From: Firmicutes bacterium UBA5227
Lineage (GTDB): Bacteria > Bacillota > Clostridia > Tissierellales > Sedimentibacteraceae
Direction: 5' to 3'
Length of the DNA: 14,832 nt
Assembly: GCA_002409285.1 (NCBI GenBank)
Contig: DHUT01000047.1
Coordinates: forward strand, 9,561 to 24,392
Shown here: positions 14,816-14,832 of the stretch, piece after piece
Layout of the letters: every line of letters begins with the position of its first letter
How positions within the stretch are numbered: the stretch's first letter is position 1
Translations under genes and position numbers: made by a program
The notes under the pieces: model-generated
Told to the model about the DNA's origin: nothing
Database searches by the model: none
Seen by the model: the letters and a program-made list of their open reading frames with translations, nothing else

Positions 14816-14832
14816 CGTGAGTTTACAAGTTA

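Overview
The window is AT-rich and looks like chromosome from a low-GC Firmicute of class Clostridia. The marks are a long-form HPF, a LysM-G5-M23 endopeptidase, a tandem-DnaD/DnaC primosome pair, a CBS-DRTGG type family II pyrophosphatase, AGGAGG-type ribosome binding sites, and a clostridial-style type I-B CRISPR-Cas operon. I cannot name the genus from sequence alone; a Peptostreptococcales-Tissierellales member is my guess.

Layout. Positions 1-800 carry no protein gene. They hold two clusters of DnaA boxes (352-383 and 487-517), which suggest a replication origin or origin-linked region, and a possible small transcript ending in a perfect 17-bp hairpin (736-775). Positions 815-3703 hold three leftward genes, each its own unit: hpf, a small HD-domain protein, and a membrane-anchored LysM-G5-M23 endopeptidase with a full-consensus promoter. 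Positions 3969-7727 run rightward: a DnaD-like protein overlapping a DnaC/DnaI-like helicase loader, then the manganese-dependent pyrophosphatase ppaC and its terminator.

From about 7970 to the right end is a type I-B CRISPR-Cas locus: a decayed C-terminal fragment of cas6, a regulatory region, a small helix-turn-helix gene, then cas8b, cas7, cas5 and cas3 in close series. cas8b carries a strong internal Shine-Dalgarno and ATG that would produce the Cas11b small subunit separately. cas4, cas1, cas2 and any CRISPR array would lie beyond the right edge or elsewhere.

The most interesting part is the 240 bp between the cas6 remnant and the small HTH gene. It holds two degenerate type I-B repeats (8285-8314 and 8339-8368) around a 24-nt pseudo-spacer. 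On the minus strand they read as repeat-spacer-repeat, with their own promoter placed so that transcription starts at the edge of the first repeat. The pseudo-spacer matches 12 of its first 14 positions, with the first mismatch at position 6, to a site just upstream of the cas operon promoter, next to a TTA PAM-like triplet. This is the architecture expected of a crRNA-like guide RNA (CreR or CreA type) that directs Cascade to repress the cas operon, here in a locus that has lost its own cas6.
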